A stretch of DNA of 18,264 nucleotides from an uncultured Collinsella sp. (GTDB lineage: Bacteria; Actinomycetota; Coriobacteriia; Coriobacteriales; Coriobacteriaceae): contig UQUG01000035.1 in NCBI GenBank assembly GCA_900544205.1, positions 1 through 18,264 on the forward strand, in the 5' to 3' direction. Shown here piece by piece: positions 1 to 7,720 of the stretch (positions are counted from its first letter, which is position 1; every line of letters starts with the position of its first letter). The notes under the pieces were generated by a model. The model was given only the letters and a program-made list of their open reading frames with translations, did no database searches and was not told the DNA's origin. Both the position numbers and the translations under genes were made by a program.

Positions 1-6
1 AAAGAG

Positions 7-32
7 AAGAGGCGGGGCATGCCCCGCCTCTT
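7..32. terminator. Perfect GC-rich palindrome, possible bidirectional terminator
   Basis: The 13-base arm AAGAGGCGGGGCA (7-19) is followed directly by its exact complement (20-32). A transcript would fold into a GC-rich hairpin with a tight GCATGC top. On the minus strand the hairpin is followed by a pyrimidine tail (TCTTT), which suits an intrinsic terminator; on the plus strand the tail is only TTACACC. It probably ends a gene lying outside the left edge or blocks read-through from the right. The terminator role is inferred. Confidence 0.55.
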
Positions 33-113
33 ACACCACATCTCTGCGCGCTACCGCAGCGATGGGCTGCGGCCTGTTTTTTGTCTGCTATAGGGTGTTA
101 GTTATATAGCAAT

Positions 114-339
114 GGACAAAAAATGCCAAATATGAGTACTGTTGCTAAGTGAATAGCATTTACATCCTAAAAGATAATGAACATAGCCTTTAGTATGTTC
201 ATTAAAATTGGCTCCAATACGCCTTAAACCAGTCAGGTTGGCTGCTTTAGGGGGTTGTAGGGGTCGCTCAGACGTCATTTTGGGTGGTTTTGCCTGCTAC
301 TAAAATGGTAACAGTACTCATATTTGCCCTTTTTTGCCC
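114..339. mobile_element. Probable MITE with ~32-bp terminal inverted repeats
   Basis: The left end (114-145) and the reverse complement of the right end (308-339) share GG.CAAAAAA and then a perfect 17-base core, CAAATATGAGTACTGTT, with only a few mismatches across about 32 bases. The interior is AT-rich compared with the surrounding sequence and has no credible ORF. It contains a perfect 11-bp inverted repeat (175-185 with 194-204). Terminal inverted repeats around a ~226-bp non-coding core are the form of a miniature inverted-repeat element moved by a transposase elsewhere. I could not define a clear target-site duplication, so mobility is inferred. Confidence 0.55.
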
Positions 340-485
340 ACAGACCTTTGAGGGTGCGGCGAAAAGGGCTTGTTTTGATTGTTTGGGGCAGGCACGAGGC
401 GCGGAAACGATGTCTGGAGCGACGGAGCGGCCTGGAATTCATCCGTAGAGGTCTTCATTGGCTGCGCCAGGAGTGTCCCTAACTG
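340..485. other. Intergenic stretch without recognisable gene
   Basis: This lies between the MITE-like element and the hairpin following the acyltransferase gene. Open frames cross it on both strands, but they run into the acyltransferase gene as antisense or out-of-frame shadows, have no convincing ribosome binding site, and show arginine/serine/proline-rich composition typical of out-of-frame GC-rich DNA. I see no RNA gene or regulatory motif here. Confidence 0.5.
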
Positions 486-523
486 CCGGAGGGGGTGTCT
501 GCCGTGGCAGACACCCCCTCCGG
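486..523 (-). terminator. Strong hairpin after the acyltransferase gene
   Basis: An 18-bp perfect stem (486-503 with 506-523) with a 2-base top lies 23 bases past the stop codon of the minus-strand acyltransferase gene. It has no U-tract after it, so it may act as an RNA 3'-end stabiliser or a Rho-assisted stop instead of a classic intrinsic terminator. Confidence 0.55.
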
Positions 524-546
524 ATGTGGGAAGTTTGCGCTGCAGG

Positions 547-2763
547 TTACTTGTCGGTGCCCAGCTTGTGCGGCTTGAGAGCGAGCGCATTGACGAGTGC
601 GTCGGTGGCAGACTTGACGGCTGCCGGCTGCGGATCGTTGACGTGATCCTCGGGGTGTACGGGCAGGTCCTTCTTGACGGCATCGTGGATCAAGTTGAGG
701 TACTCAGTCACGCCAGTGGTCGATAGGTGCGTGCCATCGCCATCGAACAGGTCGTTGCGGTTGGCACTGTATCCGTACCAGTCGATAACGCGCACGTTCT
801 TGTAGCGCGTAGCGGCGTTGGCGATGGCCTGGTTGGTAGAGCCAACCCACGGCTGCGGGCTGCGCGTGTTCACAAACACCACCATACGCTTATCTCCCGC
901 ATCGGCCATGATGGCGTCGATCTGGTCGTCGGTTACCAAGCCGTTGGTGCCCAGGGCAAAGACCACGATCTTGCCGGCAAGGTTCTGCTGGATATAGCCT
1001 TCAAATGTCGCGCGCCCCGCATCAAACTGGCGGCCCTTTTCGGCATCGATATGGCTGTGCGGGAACACGCCGTCAAAGGTGTCTACGGCACGCAGCGACA
1101 CGGAGTCGCCGATCATAAGCAGATCGTAGGAGCCATCGGGGAAGCCGTCGTTGTCCTTGTCGGTGTCGTCGGCCGCCTGCTGGTCGGTGGGCGCGGTGTT
1201 CTTGGCTTCCTTGTTCAGAACTTCGGCGCCCTCGCCGCTCAGCGCAGACGTCTCGGGCACAAAGATCAGGCCGCCCAGTGCAACGACCAACACGACAGCG
1301 CAGGCTGCGCAGACAGGGACGTGCGCGCGTACCCAGTTAGCGGGCGTGGTGGTGCCGTCGCGGAACTCGGACACGGTGCGCTCAAAGGCGCCCTTCCTAA
1401 ACGGAGTCTCGATAAAGCGATAGCAGCACTCTGCCACGGCGACCACCAACAACACCTGCAAAATGTACTGCCACCACGGCGTATCGTTGATGTTGGCGAC
1501 CGGGTTCATGAGCAACAGCAGCGGATAGTGCCACAGGTAGATGCTGTACGAGCGCTTGCCAACCCACACGAGCGGCTCGGCGGACAGCGCGCGGGCAACC
1601 ATTCCCTGGGGCTGCACGCAGGCCGCGATGACCATGAGCGTGAGGATCGAGCACAGCAGCGTGCCTCCGCGATATTGGAAGGCGGTGTAGCCGTTGGTGA
1701 GCGCGACCATGGCGGCAAGGCCAACCAGACCCACGACGCCCAACACATCGATGGATGCGGGCGAGGACCAAAAACGCACGAGGGCGCTCGGCTGTGCCGG
1801 GGCGGTCTCGGCTGCTTCGTCGGCCTTCTCGCCAGGCTTGTCCTCGGCGTTCTTGCCGTGCTTGGCGGCGCTAGCCAGGCGATTGAGCCCCAAACGATGG
1901 GCGAGACGAACCGGCGCCAGGTCGCGATCGGGGATAAAGGCCATCCAGGCACCCAGCAGCAGCGAGAACACACGGGTGTCGGTGCCGTAGTACACGCGGC
2001 TGGGGTCGGCGGCAGGGTTATAGAGCACCATCATGGCGATGGCGGAGACAGCAGCCAAGCCCAGAACCACGCGGCGCGTGTTGGGCTTGCTCACATGCAT
2101 GGATACCATGGCAAACAGCAGTGGCGGCCAAATCAGGTAGAACTGTTCCTCGATGGCAAGCGACCAAAAGTGCGTGAGCGGCGAGGGGTCGCCCAGAGCA
2201 TTGAAGTACGAGACGTTTTGGGCAATCTGCCACCAGTTGTTGAAGAACAGCAGCGACGGCAGGATGTCGGGGCGCATCTTGGTGAGCATCACGTGGTTAA
2301 AGATAGTGCACAGCGCGCAGGTTACAAACACTACCGTTACCACGGCGGGGACCAGGCGACGGATGCGGCGAATCCAGAAGCTCTTGAAGTCGATGCGGCC
2401 GGTCTTGGCGACTTCGTTGAGCAGCAGGCGCGTGATCAGATAGCCCGAAAGCACAAAGAAGATCGTGACGCCGAGCAGACCGCCCTGCGCCCACGTGAGG
2501 TTGAGGTGATAGAGCACCACCGCGACGACGGCAAGCGTGCGCAGGCCGTCAAGGGCAGGGATGTAGCGGGACTTAGGGCGAGCAGGCGTCTGCTCCTCGG
2601 CGGGAGTGTTGGCGCGGCCCGCGTTGTTGGCAGAAGCACGATGGGAGCTCACGGTGCGTCGCGGTTCGTTGGCACGGCGTTCGCCCTTCACGCGTTCGTG
2701 CGGCGCCGGCTCGTTGCCCGTGCGGCGTCGACCGCGCGAGCCCGATTGCGAGAGTTGTTCCAT
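547..2763 (-). CDS. Membrane O-acyltransferase with C-terminal SGNH domain (OafA/YrhL type)
   Basis: This 738-residue integral membrane protein probably O-acetylates a cell-surface polysaccharide or peptidoglycan. Residues 1-65 form a basic, low-complexity cytoplasmic tail. An acyltransferase-3 domain (about 67-470) begins with YIPALDGLRTLAV, contains the LYH histidine near residue 86 and a typical SLAIEEQFYLIWP segment, and has about ten hydrophobic helices. A charged K/E/A/P-rich insert interrupts it around residues 295-330. The C-terminal SGNH/GDSL hydrolase-like domain carries GDS (552-554), GTNG (605-608) and DGTH (676-679), so the catalytic Ser and Asp-His look intact. In this family the membrane domain passes acyl groups across the membrane and the SGNH domain transfers them outside. 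A TACAAT -10 (minus strand, 2803-2808) and a weak GGATGA RBS precede the start. It stands alone, divergent from the ribokinase gene. The acceptor glycan cannot be told from sequence. Confidence 0.92.
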   Translation of the reverse strand: MEQLSQSGSRGRRRTGNEPAPHERVKGERRANEPRRTVSSHRASANNAGRANTPAEEQTPARPKSRYIPALDGLRTLAVVAVVLYHLNLTWAQGGLLGVTIFFVLSGYLITRLLLNEVAKTGRIDFKSFWIRRIRRLVPAVVTVVFVTCALCTIFNHVMLTKMRPDILPSLLFFNNWWQIAQNVSYFNALGDPSPLTHFWSLAIEEQFYLIWPPLLFAMVSMHVSKPNTRRVVLGLAAVSAIAMMVLYNPAADPSRVYYGTDTRVFSLLLGAWMAFIPDRDLAPVRLAHRLGLNRLASAAKHGKNAEDKPGEKADEAAETAPAQPSALVRFWSSPASIDVLGVVGLVGLAAMVALTNGYTAFQYRGGTLLCSILTLMVIAACVQPQGMVARALSAEPLVWVGKRSYSIYLWHYPLLLLMNPVANINDTPWWQYILQVLLVVAVAECCYRFIETPFRKGAFERTVSEFRDGTTTPANWVRAHVPVCAACAVVLVVALGGLIFVPETSALSGEGAEVLNKEAKNTAPTDQQAADDTDKDNDGFPDGSYDLLMIGDSVSLRAVDTFDGVFPHSHIDAEKGRQFDAGRATFEGYIQQNLAGKIVVFALGTNGLVTDDQIDAIMADAGDKRMVVFVNTRSPQPWVGSTNQAIANAATRYKNVRVIDWYGYSANRNDLFDGDGTHLSTTGVTEYLNLIHDAVKKDLPVHPEDHVNDPQPAAVKSATDALVNALALKPHKLGTDK

Positions 2764-2950
2764 AAAACATCATCCAATGACGAGAATAATCAGCACGCCT
2801 TCATTGTAGCTGCCTGCTCCTGTGAATGCTTGCTGCTGGCGCAAGCTCAAGCGCGCGTCCACATCAAAGTGAACTAAAGTTATAGGGGGTGCGAGAGTGC
2901 ACGATCGACGGCTGGCGGTGGGCATAAGGCCCGCAGATGAGGAGGTTTCC

Positions 2951-3913
2951 ATGGCAGATCGCGGCATCGTTGCGGTGTTCGGCAGTATGAACATGGACCT
3001 TTCGGTGGCGTGCGAGCGCATACCGCGTGCGGGCGAGACCGTCGGCGGCAGCGGGTTTATCACCAACGCCGGCGGCAAGGGCGCCAATCAGGCCGTAGCT
3101 GCCGCGCGTATGGGCGCTTGCACGCACATGATCGGCGCGGTCGGTCGCGACGCGTTCGGCGCGTCGCTCGTGGCGGGGCTCCAAGACGCCGGCGTGGACT
3201 GTGACTTTGTAGTGCATCGCGATGACGTGGAGACGGGAACGGCGACCATCATTCGCTGCGAGGGCGACAACCGCATCGTACTGTCACCGGGCGCCAACCA
3301 TGCGCTTGCGGGCGCGGACGTTGCCTGCGCGCTGAGGCGTCTGGTGGCCCATGAGCTCGACGGCGACGCCAGCGAGATTGCCCCGGCTGCCGGAAGCGTC
3401 TTTATCGCCCAGAGCGAATGTGACCTTGCAGCGACGGCCGAGGCGCTTGTTTGCGCTCGCGAGCTGGGGTTCTATACGGTCTTTAATCCGGCGCCTGCCT
3501 GCGAGCTGCCTGCGGAGGTCTGGCCTGCGGTCGACCTGGTCTGTCCCAACGAGACCGAGTGCCAGGTTCTGACGGGCATTCTGCCCACGGATGATGTGAG
3601 TTGCGTCGCCGCGCTCAATGCGCTGCTCGACAAGGGCGCCGGCGCCGCGGTCATCACGCTGGGCGGCGCCGGCTCGGTTGCGCTCGGCGATGGCGGTGAG
3701 CTGCTGCACATGCCGGCACTTTCGAACACGTTGGTCGATACGACGGCCGCGGGCGATACGTTTATCGGTGCGCTTGCCGCGGCTCGCCTGGAGGGCTTGC
3801 CGCTCTTTGAGTGCATGGCCGCGGGTGCTCGCGCCTCGGCGGTGACGGTGTCGCGCCTGGGCGCTCAGCAATCGATTCCCACGCGCGCCGAAGTTGAACA
3901 TTGGTTTGGTTAA
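2951..3913 (+). CDS. rbsK: Ribokinase (PfkB family)
   Basis: This 320-residue cytoplasmic sugar kinase phosphorylates ribose to ribose 5-phosphate using ATP. The N-terminus has the ribokinase opening VFGSMNMDLSV and then the sugar-binding motif GGKGANQA. The PfkB signature DTTAAGDTFIGA lies at 263-273, with the catalytic base Asp269. I chose the ATG at 2951 because GAGGAGG sits just upstream at good spacing; the earlier in-frame start at 2897 adds 18 residues with no family similarity. The gene is followed after 30 bases by a nucleoside hydrolase gene, so the pair probably forms an operon in which ribose released from nucleosides is phosphorylated. A related PfkB substrate such as a nucleoside cannot be excluded, but the N-terminal motifs favour ribose. 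Confidence 0.9.
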   Translation: MADRGIVAVFGSMNMDLSVACERIPRAGETVGGSGFITNAGGKGANQAVAAARMGACTHMIGAVGRDAFGASLVAGLQDAGVDCDFVVHRDDVETGTATIIRCEGDNRIVLSPGANHALAGADVACALRRLVAHELDGDASEIAPAAGSVFIAQSECDLAATAEALVCARELGFYTVFNPAPACELPAEVWPAVDLVCPNETECQVLTGILPTDDVSCVAALNALLDKGAGAAVITLGGAGSVALGDGGELLHMPALSNTLVDTTAAGDTFIGALAAARLEGLPLFECMAAGARASAVTVSRLGAQQSIPTRAEVEHWFG

Positions 3914-3943
3914 ACGATAAAGACGGAGAAGCGGAGTAGAACA

Positions 3944-4918
3944 ATGGCAATCAAGAAGCTGATCCTTGATCTGGATATGGGTGTGGACGATGCGATGGCG
4001 CTGGCCTATGCCATCGCGAGCCCCGAGGTGGAGCTCGTGGGCATCACCACGTGTTTTGGCAACGTGCGCGTCGAGCAATCGGCGCACAATTGCCTGGCGG
4101 TGCTCGATCTGCTGGGTCGCCCTGAGGTTCCGGTGTACCTGGGCGCCGATCGTCCCATTAAGGCGACTGAGCCCTATACACCGCCGGCGTCCACTACGCT
4201 CATCCACGGCAAGAACGGCATTGGCGGGGCGAGCGTGCCCGCGTCGCCGTACGAGCCGGTGGGGGCGACGTCGGCCGACGGTAACGCGGCGGTCGATTAT
4301 CTGATTGATGCCGCGCGCACGTATGGTCCCGATCTGATCTACGTGGCGACCGGCCCGCTCTCCAACCTGGCGCTTGCCCTGGAGCGCGATGCGGCGGCGA
4401 TGATGTCTATCGGTCGCGTGGTCGTGATGGGCGGTGCGCTTACCGTGCCCGGAAACGTGAGCGCGGGCGCCGAGGCCAACATGGCAAGTGATCCCGAGGC
4501 GGCCGATGCCGTGCTGCGTTCGGGCCGCAAGCTCACTATGGTGGGTCTGGATGTGACGCATCGCGTGGTGCTCACGCGTCGCGACATTGCCGGCTGGACG
4601 GGCTCGGGCACCATGGCCGGTTGCGCGTTTGCGAGCATGGTGGAGCACTACATTGGCTCGTACGAGATGAACGCACCCTACCTGGGTGGCTGTGCGCTGC
4701 ACGATCCTCTGGCCGTTGCCGTGGCGATCGACCCTACGCTCGTGGGTGCGCTCGGCTGCAATCTGCGTGTTGATCTGCTAGGCGAGTATCGCGGCCGCAC
4801 CATTTGCGACGAGCGCCGCCTATCCGATCCGGACAAGAGCGCGCTTGTGGCGCTGACCGTGGATGCCCCGCGCTTCCTCGTGGAGTTTAAGGCACGCATG
4901 GCCCGCGTCTTGGGCTAA
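3944..4918 (+). CDS. Ribonucleoside hydrolase (IUNH family, RihA/B/C-like)
   Basis: This 324-residue enzyme cleaves the N-glycosidic bond of ribonucleosides to give a free base plus ribose. The calcium-binding aspartate cluster lies at the N-terminus (DLDMGVDDA, Asp9, Asp11, Asp15, Asp16). The central MGGAL and GAEANMASDPEAA segments and the C-terminal HDPLAVA histidine-aspartate motif are as expected for the family, and the length is normal. It starts 30 bases after the ribokinase stop, with a GGAG-type RBS, so the two are probably co-transcribed. The joint product would be base plus ribose 5-phosphate. Specificity among purine, pyrimidine or inosine-uridine substrates cannot be decided from these motifs. 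Confidence 0.92.
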   Translation: MAIKKLILDLDMGVDDAMALAYAIASPEVELVGITTCFGNVRVEQSAHNCLAVLDLLGRPEVPVYLGADRPIKATEPYTPPASTTLIHGKNGIGGASVPASPYEPVGATSADGNAAVDYLIDAARTYGPDLIYVATGPLSNLALALERDAAAMMSIGRVVVMGGALTVPGNVSAGAEANMASDPEAADAVLRSGRKLTMVGLDVTHRVVLTRRDIAGWTGSGTMAGCAFASMVEHYIGSYEMNAPYLGGCALHDPLAVAVAIDPTLVGALGCNLRVDLLGEYRGRTICDERRLSDPDKSALVALTVDAPRFLVEFKARMARVLG

Positions 4919-4926
4919 GTTGTCTT

Positions 4927-4998
4927 TTTGGGACGGGGCTTTTTTGACTGGTATGATTGGTGCGACCATTCGAACCAGCTAAAAGAGCCCGTCCCAAA
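4927..4998. promoter_or_regulatory. Long inverted repeat upstream of luxS, overlapping its candidate promoter
   Basis: The arms 4927-4952 and 4973-4998 are complementary over about 26 positions with few mismatches (cores GGGACGGG and CCCGTCCC, then CTGGT and ACCAG), with a 20-base loop. The repeat lies between the nucleoside hydrolase stop and luxS. A candidate luxS promoter, TTGGGA (4928-4933) and TATGAT (4952-4957) with an 18-base spacer, falls in the left arm, so transcripts starting there would contain only the right arm. Read-through transcripts from the upstream gene would fold the full hairpin and might terminate or be processed, but no U-tract follows. Confidence 0.5.
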
Positions 4999-5020
4999 TT
5001 GACTACCGAGAGGATCTGCC

Positions 5021-5509
5021 ATGGAGCGCATTGCGAGCTTTTCCGTTGACCATCTGCTGCTTGAGCCCGGCGTGTATGTGAGCCGCATCGACCGCGATCC
5101 GGCGACCGGCGCCGCCGTCACCACCTTTGACCTGCGCCTGACCACGCCCAACAAGGAGCCGGTCATGAACACGGCCGAGTGCCACACCATCGAGCACCTG
5201 GGTGCGACGTTCCTTCGCAATCATGCCGAGTGGTCGGGCCGCATTGTCTACTTTGGCCCCATGGGCTGCCGCACGGGCTTTTACCTCGTCGTATTTGGCG
5301 AAGTGACGAGCGAGGAGATCCTGCCGCTCGTGCGTGAGCTGTTCGAGTTTATCGCCGGCTTTGAGGGCGATGTCCCCGGTGCCGCTCCCGAGGAATGCGG
5401 TAACTACCTGGACCAGAACCTCCCCATGGCCAACTGGCTTGCGCGCCGTTACCTCAACCGCGACCTGGCCGATATCGACGAGAAGCACCTGCACTATCAG
5501 CAGGCGTAA
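5021..5509 (+). CDS. luxS: S-ribosylhomocysteine lyase LuxS (AI-2 synthase)
   Basis: This 162-residue metalloenzyme cleaves S-ribosylhomocysteine to homocysteine and DPD, the precursor of autoinducer-2, in the activated methyl cycle. The metal ligands are visible as His55 and His59 in HTIEH, and Cys126 in PEECGNYLDQNL. The catalytic cysteine is Cys83 in the conserved MGCRTGFYL. The N-terminal VDHLLLEPGVY block is a clear LuxS hallmark, and the length is typical. AGAGGA lies 6 bases before the ATG. It is flanked by its own candidate promoter and a terminator, so it is probably monocistronic. No SAM or SAH riboswitch was recognised upstream. Confidence 0.97.
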   Translation: MERIASFSVDHLLLEPGVYVSRIDRDPATGAAVTTFDLRLTTPNKEPVMNTAECHTIEHLGATFLRNHAEWSGRIVYFGPMGCRTGFYLVVFGEVTSEEILPLVRELFEFIAGFEGDVPGAAPEECGNYLDQNLPMANWLARRYLNRDLADIDEKHLHYQQA

Positions 5510-5538
5510 GGGCTTTATCGCCCAAAACGCGCGCGTTG

Positions 5539-5569
5539 GGCGCCTTCGCTTATGCGGGGGCGCCTTTTT
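5539..5569 (+). terminator. Intrinsic terminator of luxS
   Basis: GGCGCC (5539-5544) pairs with GGCGCC (5559-5564), extended inward by CGC/GCG around a TTAT loop, and is followed directly by TTTTT (5565-5569). It lies 30 bases past the luxS stop codon. Confidence 0.8.
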
Positions 5570-5590
5570 GTTGATTGGTCGGGACGAGCG

Positions 5591-5644
5591 TTCAAAATCG
5601 CTCATGTTTGTTCTAGAATGTTCGTATAGTCACATTTACGAACA
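5591..5644 (+). promoter_or_regulatory. Promoter and operator-like palindrome of the DUF4867 gene
   Basis: A candidate promoter has TTCAAA at 5591-5596 and TAGAAT at 5614-5619 with a 17-base spacer. Overlapping the predicted start point and reaching the ribosome binding site is a perfect 8-bp inverted repeat, TGTTCGTA (5619-5626) and TACGAACA (5637-5644), with a 10-base spacer. A repressor bound here would block transcription, and a hairpin in RNA would sit against the AGGAG site. The regulator is unknown. Confidence 0.5.
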
Positions 5645-5653
5645 GGAGTGAAC

Positions 5654-6298
5654 ATGCATATCTACTCTGTCAACGATCCCGAGTTCAAATCCTATGGCAA
5701 CGTTTGGGATAACGTTCCGTCCGAGCTTACGTCGCCCGTGCTCGAGGCGCTCTCTGCCACGCCCATTCCCGAGGGCAGCAAGTACGTTGCAAGTGCGCCG
5801 GAGCTCGAGGACGTCAAGGATGCCGACAAGCTTGGCTTTCTCATGTTTGGTGGCCGTCCCTTCCAGCTCGGCTGGTGCAACGGCCACAATACACGACTCA
5901 ACTGCCTGGAGTATCACCGCGCGAGCGAATTCAACCTGGGCGCTCGCGACTTTATCCTGCTCGTGGCGCATCGCTGGGAGATTGAGGACGGCAAGCTCGA
6001 CACCGCGTGCGTCAAGGCGTTCCGCGTGCCGGCGGGTACGGTTGTCGAGGTCTTCAACACCACGCTCCACTACACGCCGTGCATGGTCGACGACGGTGGC
6101 TTCCAGGTGATGGTGGCGCTTCCCGCCGGCACCAACGGCCCGCGCCCCGAGGCCGCAACCGACATGCCTACCGCCGGTGACAGCTACTGCTACTGGAAGG
6201 CCGACAAGTGGGTTCTCTGCCATGCTGACAGCCCCAAGGCTGCCGAGGGCGGCTACGTAGGCCTCATCGGCAAGAACCTCGACATCACCGTGGACTAG
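5654..6298 (+). CDS. DUF4867 family protein, function unknown
   Basis: This soluble protein of 214 residues matches the DUF4867 family from memory, especially the block GWCNGHNTRLNCLEYHRASEFNLG near the middle, followed by a phenylalanine/leucine-rich core and a C-terminal YCYWKADKWVLCHAD block. The many short strands and conserved His/Glu positions would suit a cupin-like, possibly sugar-related fold, but that is inference. I chose the ATG at 5654 because AGGAG (5644-5648) lies 5 bases before it; the GTG at 5648 overlaps that site. It follows the luxS terminator and has its own promoter and palindrome. Its last codons are duplicated, in decayed form, downstream of the neighbouring ATPase gene. 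Confidence 0.85.
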   Translation: MHIYSVNDPEFKSYGNVWDNVPSELTSPVLEALSATPIPEGSKYVASAPELEDVKDADKLGFLMFGGRPFQLGWCNGHNTRLNCLEYHRASEFNLGARDFILLVAHRWEIEDGKLDTACVKAFRVPAGTVVEVFNTTLHYTPCMVDDGGFQVMVALPAGTNGPRPEAATDMPTAGDSYCYWKADKWVLCHADSPKAAEGGYVGLIGKNLDITVD

Positions 6299-6480
6299 AA
6301 TCTTCCGTCTCGATCTGTAACATCTAGCGGGCTAAATCGTCTCTACCTGTTACAGATTTAGACAAACTGCAGGGGACAGACCGAACAATCTCGATCTGTA
6401 ACACCAGGCCCGGTTTTGACGGCCTACCTGTTACAGATCGAGACAAACGGGCCCAAACCACCACAAAGGTGCCTGTCCCC
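6244..6480. repeat. Direct repeat copy A (237 bp) left of the ATPase gene
   Basis: This stretch, beginning inside the last ~55 bases of the DUF4867 gene, recurs at 7667-7902 with about 12 substitutions and 3 single-base indels by hand alignment (roughly 94% identity). It holds two related hairpins. The first pairs 6307-6321 with 6349-6363 (two mismatches). The second pairs 6389-6402 with 6430-6443 as a perfect 14-bp stem built on TCTCGATCTGTAAC. The end holds one arm of a third palindrome, CCAAACCACCACAAAGG, whose right arm is degraded here (ATTGCGGTGG). The sequence lies between convergent genes and could also serve as their terminator. Confidence 0.85.
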
Positions 6481-6494
6481 ATTGCGGTGGCTGC

Positions 6495-7601
6495 CTAGAG
6501 TTGGCTGCGCAGATAGTCAGCCATATATGGAACGGCGAAACGCACGTAACCGCGGCGCGCCTGTTCGATTACGCCGGCGTCGATGAGGCGCCGGCGATAC
6601 TTTTGCGCATAGTCGGGTGTGACTGACATACGTTTCGCTACATCGGAAATGCGCGAAACGGCGTCTTCGTCATCAGTCATTGCGTCGAGAAACGCGACGT
6701 CTTGGTCCGATAGCGCGGCGAGCGTCGTTTCACAAACATCGTTTTCGAAATCGGCTTTTGACGCTTCGATAGCTCCGTCGACTTGCTCTGGCGTTACGTG
6801 TTCTCCTGTCTTGCAGCGATTGCCGATGTTATAGCCGATGAGCTGCAGCATATAGGGCGAGCCTTGGGTTGCGCGAGCGGCACGGAGGCGAAGATCGCCT
6901 GGAATATCAAGGTCGAGCTCTTCGAAAGCCCGCTGATAATAGGCATCGACATCTCCGACTGAAAGCGGTTCGAGCGTGACCTTGCGAGCGCGGTTGAGAA
7001 ATGTCAGCACGCGGTCATTGAGCGTTGCACAGACGGCTCCCGGGAGACCTGCCATAACAAGCGCGACGTTGAGTCCCTCACCGACCAGCTCTTGATAGGC
7101 GGTGACGAGCTGTCTAATCTCAGGTGAATTAGCTTGGAGCTCATCGATAAGGATGAGGATGCCGTGCCCCTGCTCGGTCAGCTTGCGCGCCAGCTGCGTG
7201 AGTTTGAACTGGAAACTCTTGGTCTCCTGCACATCGCGTGTGAACTCGAGACCGGCTGAGAAGCCGAAGACGCTCAAGCTACCGCCAGAAAGTTTGGGGA
7301 GATGACGCTTGCTGACATAAGGCTCGCCTGCTTCTTGGATTTTTTCAACAATGCGCTCAAGCATATCTTCGGAGGCTACGGTGGGTGTGGCGACAACAAA
7401 ACCGAGCTTGCGTGCGCGGTCGGCAAGTTCCCACAGAAGAACCGTCTTGCCGCTGCCTCGCTGGCCGAGCATGAGCATGGCTCGGTCTCGATTGCCCGGC
7501 TCCTGCTCAAGACCGGAGATGAATGTCGAAATCACGTTCCCGCGACCCACCAGATAGGACGGGCGATTTCCAAATGAGGGGGAGAAGATGGTTTCAGTCA
7601 T
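6495..7601 (-). CDS. AAA/STAND-like P-loop ATPase with C-terminal winged helix
   Basis: This 368-residue protein resembles the ORC1/Cdc6-like 'ATP-binding protein' group found sporadically in gut Actinobacteria and Firmicutes. Walker A is GQRGSGKT (46-53); Walker B is ILILIDEL (148-155, Asp153 and Glu154). An arginine-rich FLNRARKVTLEPLS segment and an ATQGSPYMLQLIGY block follow, the latter typical of the lid region. Residues from about 300 resemble a winged helix-turn-helix. No nuclease, protease or membrane domain is present. The minus-strand promoter is TTGACT (7648-7653) and AAAAAT (7625-7630) with a 17-base spacer; the leader is purine-rich and GGAAAGGAG lies before the ATG. The gene stands alone, looks less GC-rich than its neighbours, and is bracketed by a 237-bp direct repeat, which suggests acquisition. 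Its biological role is unknown; defence, replication control and signalling are all possible. Confidence 0.85.
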   Translation of the reverse strand: MTETIFSPSFGNRPSYLVGRGNVISTFISGLEQEPGNRDRAMLMLGQRGSGKTVLLWELADRARKLGFVVATPTVASEDMLERIVEKIQEAGEPYVSKRHLPKLSGGSLSVFGFSAGLEFTRDVQETKSFQFKLTQLARKLTEQGHGILILIDELQANSPEIRQLVTAYQELVGEGLNVALVMAGLPGAVCATLNDRVLTFLNRARKVTLEPLSVGDVDAYYQRAFEELDLDIPGDLRLRAARATQGSPYMLQLIGYNIGNRCKTGEHVTPEQVDGAIEASKADFENDVCETTLAALSDQDVAFLDAMTDDEDAVSRISDVAKRMSVTPDYAQKYRRRLIDAGVIEQARRGYVRFAVPYMADYLRSQL

Positions 7602-7606
7602 AAGTC

Positions 7607-7653
7607 TCCTTTCCTTTTTTTCCTATTTTTTCCTTTCTTTCCTATTCAGTCAA
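7607..7653 (-). promoter_or_regulatory. ATPase promoter with long purine tract in the leader
   Basis: On the minus strand, TTGACT (7648-7653) and AAAAAT (7625-7630) are 17 bases apart. Nearly the whole stretch from there to the ribosome binding site is purine (blocks of GGAAA), ending in GGAAAGGAG close before the ATG at 7601. The start choice is supported by this site. Confidence 0.5.
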
Positions 7654-7660
7654 ATGAATT

Positions 7661-7720
7661 GCTGAGCGAAGGCGGTTACGTAGGCCTCGTCGGCAAAACC
7701 TCGGCATCACCTGCGACTAG
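7661..7720 (+). pseudogene. Decayed fragment of the DUF4867 gene 3' end
   Basis: This matches the last ~55 bases of the DUF4867 gene, still encoding EGGYVGLVG before a 1-base deletion shifts the frame; the stop TAG is retained at 7718-7720. It has no start, no promoter and no function as a gene. It forms the left end of direct repeat copy B, so the repeat was produced by duplicating sequence next to the real gene. Confidence 0.8.

Noticed and set aside
727..2877. 716-residue open frame on the plus strand
   Set aside because: It is the antisense shadow of the acyltransferase gene, rich in His/Arg/Gly/Gln, with no family motifs and no ribosome binding site.
3284..4702. 472-residue open frame on the minus strand
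   Set aside because: Antisense to the ribokinase and nucleoside hydrolase genes; His/Arg-rich without motifs.
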